Assembly (NCBI GenBank): GCA_017940085.1
Contig: JAGAZK010000163.1
Location: 1 to 8,230 of the forward strand
DNA from: Campylobacter sp.
GTDB taxonomy: Bacteria; Campylobacterota; Campylobacteria; Campylobacterales; Campylobacteraceae
DNA length: 8,230 nucleotides
Reading direction: 5' to 3'
This document shows, one piece after another, positions 5,130 to 8,230 of this stretch. A model generated the notes under the pieces. That model worked only from the letters and a program-made list of their open reading frames with translations. It made no database searches and was not told where the DNA came from. Within the stretch, counting starts at the first letter, position 1. Every line of letters begins with the position of its first letter. The position numbers were made by a program, and so were the translations under genes.

Positions 5130-5930
5130 TCACAAATTCAAAGCCCTTTTAATCGCCAAAATTTCGTTAATATTTTTTTCTAGTTCGTCTAAATTTAGCA
5201 TATTTGGACCATCGCAAAGTGCTTCGCACGGATTTAGGTGCGTTTCGTAGAAAAACCCGTCGACTCCCACAGCTGCCGCCGCCCTTGCTAAATACGGCAC
5301 AAATTTAGAATCGCCCCCGCTTGTCGCGCCATTTGCGCTTGGCATTTGCACGCTGTGTGTCGCGTCGAAAATCACGGGCGCAAACTCACGCATTATCGAA
5401 AAACTTCGCATATCTACAACCAAATTTCCATATCCAAAAGTGCTTCCCCTTTCACACAGCCACACGCCGTTTTCTTTGGCAGCGTTGTAACCTGAGCTTT
5501 TTACGCCACGCGTTTCAAGGACTTTTTTCACGCTGTGATTCATTGCACTTGGCGAAAGAAACTGCCCTTTTTTGATATTTACAAGTGCTTTTGTTTTTGC
5601 AGCAGCAATGAGTAAATCAGTCTGGCGGCACAAAAACGCTGGAATTTGCAAAGCATCAGCCACTTCTGCCACAGGCGCAGCTTGGGTGCTCTCGTGAATA
5701 TCTGTTAAAATTTTAAAGCCAAATTTTTCTTTTACTTCGGCTAGTATCTCGCAACCTTTTTTTAAGCCTGGACCACGAAAGCTCGAAATACTCGTGCGAT
5801 TTGCCTTGTCAAAACTGCTTTTAAAATAAAAATCAATTCCCTTCATTTCATTAAATTTGCGAAGTTTTTGGGCCACTGCAAAAACCAAATCTCTACTTTC
5901 AATCACACACGGACCTGCTATTAAAACCAT
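5130..5930 (-). CDS. kdsA: 3-deoxy-D-manno-octulosonate 8-phosphate synthase
   Basis: Condenses phosphoenolpyruvate with arabinose 5-phosphate to Kdo-8-phosphate (EC 2.5.1.55), the committed step to the Kdo sugar of lipopolysaccharide or lipooligosaccharide. The 266-aa TIM barrel is full length. Motifs seen: AGPCVIES (5-12), [12 protein letters not shown] (36-47), [10 protein letters not shown] (71-80), [11 protein letters not shown] (97-107), KGQFLSP (121-127), [16 protein letters not shown] (160-175), [10 protein letters not shown] (188-197) and FYETHLNP (227-234). Metal ligands are complete for the metal-dependent class: C8, H192, E229 and D240. The last three are spaced 37 and 11, as I recall for the Aquifex enzyme. 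An AAGGA lies 6 bases before the ATG. In C. jejuni I recall kdsA being followed by ribH and nusB; here a DsrE-like gene follows instead. Confidence 0.97.
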   Translation of the reverse strand: MVLIAGPCVIESRDLVFAVAQKLRKFNEMKGIDFYFKSSFDKANRTSISSFRGPGLKKGCEILAEVKEKFGFKILTDIHESTQAAPVAEVADALQIPAFLCRQTDLLIAAAKTKALVNIKKGQFLSPSAMNHSVKKVLETRGVKSSGYNAAKENGVWLCERGSTFGYGNLVVDMRSFSIMREFAPVIFDATHSVQMPSANGATSGGDSKFVPYLARAAAAVGVDGFFYETHLNPCEALCDGPNMLNLDELEKNINEILAIKRALNL

Positions 5931-5962
5931 TGTTTATCCTTTTTATATTAAATTTTTGCAAG

Positions 5963-6009
5963 ATTATAGCTAAATTTAGTAATGAATTTAAGCTAAATTT
6001 ATTAAATTT
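5963..6009 (-). promoter_or_regulatory. kdsA promoter with phased AAATTT tracts
   Basis: On the minus strand TATAAT (5963-5968) lies 32 bp before the kdsA ATG. Upstream of it are AAATTT-like words at about helical spacing (5972, 5984, 5995 and 6004) and no -35 box. The 11-base direct repeat AGCTAAATTTA occurs at 5968-5978 and 5991-6001. The same stretch can fold as an 8-bp hairpin (5972-5979 with 5993-6000), possibly a weak terminator for the EamA gene just upstream. Confidence 0.6.
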
Positions 6010-6010
6010 A

Positions 6011-6895
6011 CTATTTTTGCCTAGCTACTATCACGCCACTAAGTATGATTATAACAATTCCTAGCGTTGTGAGTAAATTTGGAAAACTATCGCCTAAAAT
6101 TATGCCAAAAAACATTGCAAAAATAATATCGCTATAGCTTGCAGCTGCGACAATTCCAGCTTTTCTAGTGGCTGCGTATGATTTAGTCATATAGATTTGA
6201 AAATACATTCCAGTGATTCCTATAAGCACGACCAAAACCCAGCCAAAAATATTTGGATTGATAAATTTAAGCTCACTCCCACCTATATCAAACTCGCCTA
6301 AAAGCATAATAAATGAAGTAGAAATCACAGCACATATCATAAAAGACAAAATAATAGCATTTGATGAATAATATTTACGAAGTTCTCGCACACTTGTATA
6401 AGCAAGTCCAGCACAAATCCCGCCAAAAACACCGATAATATCAGTCAAATGAACTTCAATATGCGGTTGGACTATGCAAACTACGCCAATAAATCCAATC
6501 AAAATTCCAAACCAAGCTTTTGAATTTAGTTTTTCTCCAAGCAAAAACGCAGAAAACAAAGCCGTCCAAATAGGTGCAGTTTTTTGAAATGTAAATGCCG
6601 CTCCAAGATCGATATGAGCGACATTATAAAAAGTAGCAAGCAGTCCAAGAGACCCAATTACGCCACGAAATATAAGCAAAAACGGTTTTCCGCCGTGTCC
6701 GATAGTAAATTTGGCTTTTTTGAATATCCATAGCATCAGTACAAGACTAATTAAATTTCGCAAAAACACAATTTCCACGCTACTAATTTGTGAGCTTAAA
6801 ATTTTTGCCATAGCAGCATTTAGAGCTAGATAAAAACTAGCCACTAACATATAATAAACGCCAAGATGTCGCATGATAAATGGATTAAATTTCAT
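6011..6895 (-). CDS. EamA-family (drug/metabolite transporter) inner-membrane permease
   Basis: A 294-residue protein from the ATG at 6895 with about ten hydrophobic helices arranged as two EamA repeats (about 10-145 and 155-290), the usual layout and size. Family-like segments are VEIVFLRNLISLVLM in repeat one, GAAFTFQKTAPIWTALFSAFLLGE near the end of repeat one, and AGIVAAASYSDIIFAMFFGIILGD in repeat two. The substrate is unknown; relatives export amino acids or metabolites. An open frame extends to 6979, but the upstream codons include a good promoter (6918-6926), so that longer start cannot be made from it. The ATG at 6874 is a less likely alternative. The ribosome site is weak. The gene is divergent from the cysteine-rich gene. 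Confidence 0.88.
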   Translation of the reverse strand: MKFNPFIMRHLGVYYMLVASFYLALNAAMAKILSSQISSVEIVFLRNLISLVLMLWIFKKAKFTIGHGGKPFLLIFRGVIGSLGLLATFYNVAHIDLGAAFTFQKTAPIWTALFSAFLLGEKLNSKAWFGILIGFIGVVCIVQPHIEVHLTDIIGVFGGICAGLAYTSVRELRKYYSSNAIILSFMICAVISTSFIMLLGEFDIGGSELKFINPNIFGWVLVVLIGITGMYFQIYMTKSYAATRKAGIVAAASYSDIIFAMFFGIILGDSFPNLLTTLGIVIIILSGVIVARQK

Positions 6896-6917
6896 AAAAT
6901 TTGCTTTTTTTATTGGG

Positions 6918-6926
6918 ATTATATCA
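6918..6926 (-). promoter_or_regulatory. Extended -10 promoter of the EamA gene
   Basis: On the minus strand TGATATAAT combines a TG extension with a perfect TATAAT (6918-6923). The predicted transcription start near 6911 gives a leader of about 16 bases to ATG 6895 and excludes the upstream start at 6979. Confidence 0.65.
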
Positions 6927-6937
6927 CTAAATTTACA

Positions 6938-6981
6938 TTGTGAAGTGATTTTGATTAAATTTAGTCCAAATTTAATCACAA
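6938..6981. promoter_or_regulatory. Inverted repeat between divergent promoters, operator candidate
   Basis: Perfect 11-bp arms TGATTAAATTT (6952-6962) and AAATTTAATCA (6968-6978) flank AGTCC. An outer pair TTGTGA (6938-6943) and TCACAA (6976-6981) overlaps it. The repeat covers the -35 region of the rightward promoter and lies 29 bp upstream of the leftward -10 box. It differs from the MarR-type palindrome, so another regulator is implied if it is functional. Confidence 0.5.
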
Positions 6982-6982
6982 A

Positions 6983-6991
6983 TGATAAAAT
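6983..6991 (+). promoter_or_regulatory. Extended -10 promoter of the cysteine-rich gene
   Basis: TGATAAAAT (6983-6991) is a TG-extended -10 box. Transcription from about 6998 would give a 15-base leader containing the Shine-Dalgarno AAAGGA (7002-7007). Confidence 0.6.
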
Positions 6992-7012
6992 ACGCTCTTT
7001 TAAAGGAAATTT

Positions 7013-7468
7013 ATGAAAAAATTATTTTTGATTTTGGTTTTTGGTTTGAGTGTAGCAAACTGCATTCAAAATGATTTGCAAGACGATTTGTATGTCAAAA
7101 TAATGGATTTTGTTAAGACAAATAAAACTCAATTTAATCAAGCCGTAGATTTAGCAATGAATAAAAAATTTAATAAAATAAATGGGCTTTATAATAAATT
7201 TTGTATGCAAAACTCGCAAATTTGTGAGTTTTATGATACAGATAATTTAGGTCTTGATTCGCAAAGACAAGCTGAAATTTTTGATTCTATTTGCGATAAA
7301 GGCAAATCTCAAGATTGCAAAACCTTAGCATTTGCACTAAAATCATTTGCAAATGGCGATGACGAAATGCTTTTAGTAGTAGCTATCCAAAGCTTAAATT
7401 TGTTACAAAAAGCTTGTGATTTTGGATACAAAGAGACTTGCCAAGCATTTAATGAGATTGTAAAGTAA
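7013..7468 (+). CDS. Secreted cysteine-rich protein, Sel1/Hcp-like
   Basis: A 151-aa protein with an N-terminal signal sequence (MKKLFLILVFGLSVANC), so probably periplasmic. C17 is not in a convincing lipobox because asparagine precedes it. The mature part is helical with cysteine pairs C64-X6-C71, C94-X7-C102 and C135-X7-C143. The C-X7-C spacing and the phrase LLQKACDFGYKETCQAFNEI resemble Sel1-like repeats of Helicobacter cysteine-rich (Hcp) proteins, where each pair forms a disulfide within a helical hairpin. Only about two and a half degenerate repeats are present, which is short for that group. Function unknown; relatives are secreted and some interact with hosts. It has its own promoter and a good ribosome site, with a hairpin at its stop codon. 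Confidence 0.75.
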   Translation: MKKLFLILVFGLSVANCIQNDLQDDLYVKIMDFVKTNKTQFNQAVDLAMNKKFNKINGLYNKFCMQNSQICEFYDTDNLGLDSQRQAEIFDSICDKGKSQDCKTLAFALKSFANGDDEMLLVVAIQSLNLLQKACDFGYKETCQAFNEIVK

Positions 7469-7490
7469 ATTTAATTTGTTGATTAAATTT
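7467..7490 (+). terminator. Weak hairpin at the stop codon of the cysteine-rich gene
   Basis: A 9-bp stem AAATTTAAT (7467-7475) with ATTAAATTT (7482-7490) encloses the 6-base loop TTGTTG. The left arm begins within the TAA stop codon. There is no T-run beyond the arm, and the stem contains only A-T pairs, so termination would be inefficient. Confidence 0.4.
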
Positions 7491-7538
7491 GCTCAAATTA
7501 TATAAATTTTAAAAGTGCTAAAAACACGCATAAAACTC

Positions 7539-7567
7539 TTGACAATACATAAAAAATCAGATATAAT
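7539..7567 (+). promoter_or_regulatory. Consensus sigma-70 promoter of the tRNA-tuf cluster
   Basis: TTGACA (7539-7544) and TATAAT (7562-7567) are both perfect and separated by the ideal 17 bp. The start would be near 7574, about 17 bases before the first tRNA. It is the only promoter in the window with a full -35 box, fitting the strong stable-RNA output needed here. Confidence 0.85.
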
Positions 7568-7590
7568 TCCCACTTCACAAAAAATCGGGT

Positions 7591-7666
7591 GCTGGTGTAG
7601 CTCAGTTGGTAGAGCTACTGCCTTGTAAGCAGTGGGTCGGCGGTTCGAGTCCGTTCACCAGCTCCA
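7591..7666 (+). tRNA. tRNA-Thr (anticodon TGT)
   Basis: A 76-base cloverleaf. The acceptor stem is GCTGGTG with CACCAGC, and the D-stem is GCTC with GAGC. The anticodon stem ACTGC/GCAGT holds loop CTTGTAA, anticodon TGT. The T-arm contains TTCGAGT, and CCA is encoded at 7664-7666. First gene of the cluster. Confidence 0.97.
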
Positions 7667-7721
7667 TTTTACAGTGTTTGACCAGATAAATAGCAATCAA
7701 ATTTTTATAAATTTAGGTTAG

Positions 7722-7806
<85 letters not shown>

Positions 7807-7814
7807 TTGCTATT

Positions 7815-7891
7815 GCGGGAGTAGCTCAGTTGGCTAGAGCATCAGCCTTCCAAGCTGAGGGTCGCGGGTTCGAGCCCCGTTTCCCGCTCCA
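7815..7891 (+). tRNA. tRNA-Gly (anticodon TCC)
   Basis: A 77-base tRNA. The acceptor stem is GCGGGAG with TTCCCGC (one G-T pair), the anticodon stem TCAGC/GCTGA has loop CTTCCAA (anticodon TCC), the T-loop is TTCGAGC, and CCA is encoded. It lies 8 bp after tRNA-Tyr. Confidence 0.97.
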
Positions 7892-7895
7892 TTGT

Positions 7896-7953
7896 GTTAC
7901 TGGGAGCTGTGCTTTTATTCTAAATATATGCACTTGATTCCAGTGGTTTTTTT
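7896..7953 (+). terminator. Hairpin plus seven T inside the tRNA cluster
   Basis: ACTGGGA (7899-7905) pairs with TTCCAGT (7938-7944), with one G-T pair. An inner GTGC/GCAC helix (7909-7912 with 7930-7933) follows, and weaker G-T pairs could extend the base. Seven T follow directly (7947-7953). It resembles an intrinsic terminator but stands between tRNA-Gly and tRNA-Thr(GGT), so it may only attenuate or guide RNA processing. Confidence 0.45.
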
Positions 7954-7998
7954 GTTGTTTAATTATTTGCAAATCTCTGTTTTGCCACGAGAGTTGTC

Positions 7999-8073
<75 letters not shown>

Positions 8074-8144
8074 TTATAGTTAAAATAAGAAAATGCAAAT
8101 AATATAAACCTTGATAGAGTTAGAAATTTTTTACGGAGGATACT

Positions 8145-8230
8145 ATGGCAAAAGAAAAATTTGTTCGTTCTAAGCCACATGTGAATATCGGTACTATTGG
8201 TCATGTCGATCATGGTAAAACTACTTTGAC
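8145..8230 (+). CDS. tuf: Translation elongation factor Tu, 5' end only
   Basis: EF-Tu is the GTPase that brings aminoacyl-tRNA to the ribosome. Only 28 full codons are in the window, and the gene continues beyond the right edge. The start [20 protein letters not shown] is the standard EF-Tu N-terminus, and the P-loop GHVDHGKT (19-26) binds GTP phosphates. A strong Shine-Dalgarno GGAGGA (8135-8140) lies 4 bases before the ATG. It starts 71 bp after tRNA-Thr(GGT), with no terminator between them, so transcription from the tRNA promoter probably continues into it. The usual family length is just under 400 aa. Confidence 0.97.
   Translation, partial: MAKEKFVRSKPHVNIGTIGHVDHGKTTL

Noticed and set aside
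4759..5575. Plus-strand frames over the DsrE-like gene and kdsA
   Set aside because: They are antisense to genes with unmistakable motifs and have no features of their own.
6896..6979. Extended start (6979) for the EamA transporter
   Set aside because: The extra 28 codons contain the extended -10 promoter (6918-6926) and most of an inverted repeat, and give a polar N-terminus unusual for this family.

Overview
The window looks like a chromosomal segment of a Campylobacter-type epsilonproteobacterium. The DNA is strongly AT-rich, and spacers are full of AAATTT-type words. Several promoters show a good -10 box with no -35 box but roughly 10-bp repeated A/T runs. The right end has the order tRNA-Thr(TGT), tRNA-Tyr, tRNA-Gly, tRNA-Thr(GGT), tuf, which I know from Campylobacter. 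I cannot name the species.

Region 1 (1-1740) is the 3' part of a superfamily 1B (RecD/Pif1-like) helicase gene. All helicase motifs are visible, but the apparent GTG start at 118 is probably not the true one. Plausible protein sequence continues upstream to 52 and, after a one-base frame change in a seven-A run (50-56), on to the window edge. It is the most accessory-looking gene here, but no partner gene is visible, so a defence role is only a guess.

Region 2 (1757-3764) looks like a small efflux and envelope-stress regulon. A minus-strand pair of small multidrug resistance (SMR) proteins diverges from a MarR-family regulator, whose mRNA is probably leaderless. Downstream of marR lie a 35-codon lipoprotein gene and a periplasmic YceI-family protein. 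Two nearly identical 18-bp palindromes (17 of 18 bases the same) sit in the SMR/marR spacer and just before the lipoprotein gene. I infer that the MarR protein controls both sides through them. This is the most informative unannotated signal in the window.

Region 3 (3871-6895) holds a DUF169 protein with clustered cysteines on the plus strand. Facing it on the minus strand are a small DsrE-like sulfur-relay protein, kdsA (Kdo-8-phosphate synthase of the metal-dependent class, for lipopolysaccharide or lipooligosaccharide core synthesis) and an EamA-family drug/metabolite transporter whose start should be moved to 6895.

Region 4 (6896-8230) begins with a divergent promoter region carrying a 27-bp inverted repeat. 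It is followed by a secreted cysteine-rich protein with Sel1/Hcp-like C-X7-C pairs. A textbook sigma-70 promoter (TTGACA, 17 bp, TATAAT) then drives the four tRNA genes and probably tuf, which runs off the right edge. A hairpin followed by seven T lies inside the tRNA cluster.

I found no CRISPR array, insertion sequence, rRNA or replication origin. Most of the window is ordinary core chromosome. The candidates for something new are the two-site MarR regulon with its tiny lipoprotein, and the frame-disrupted helicase.
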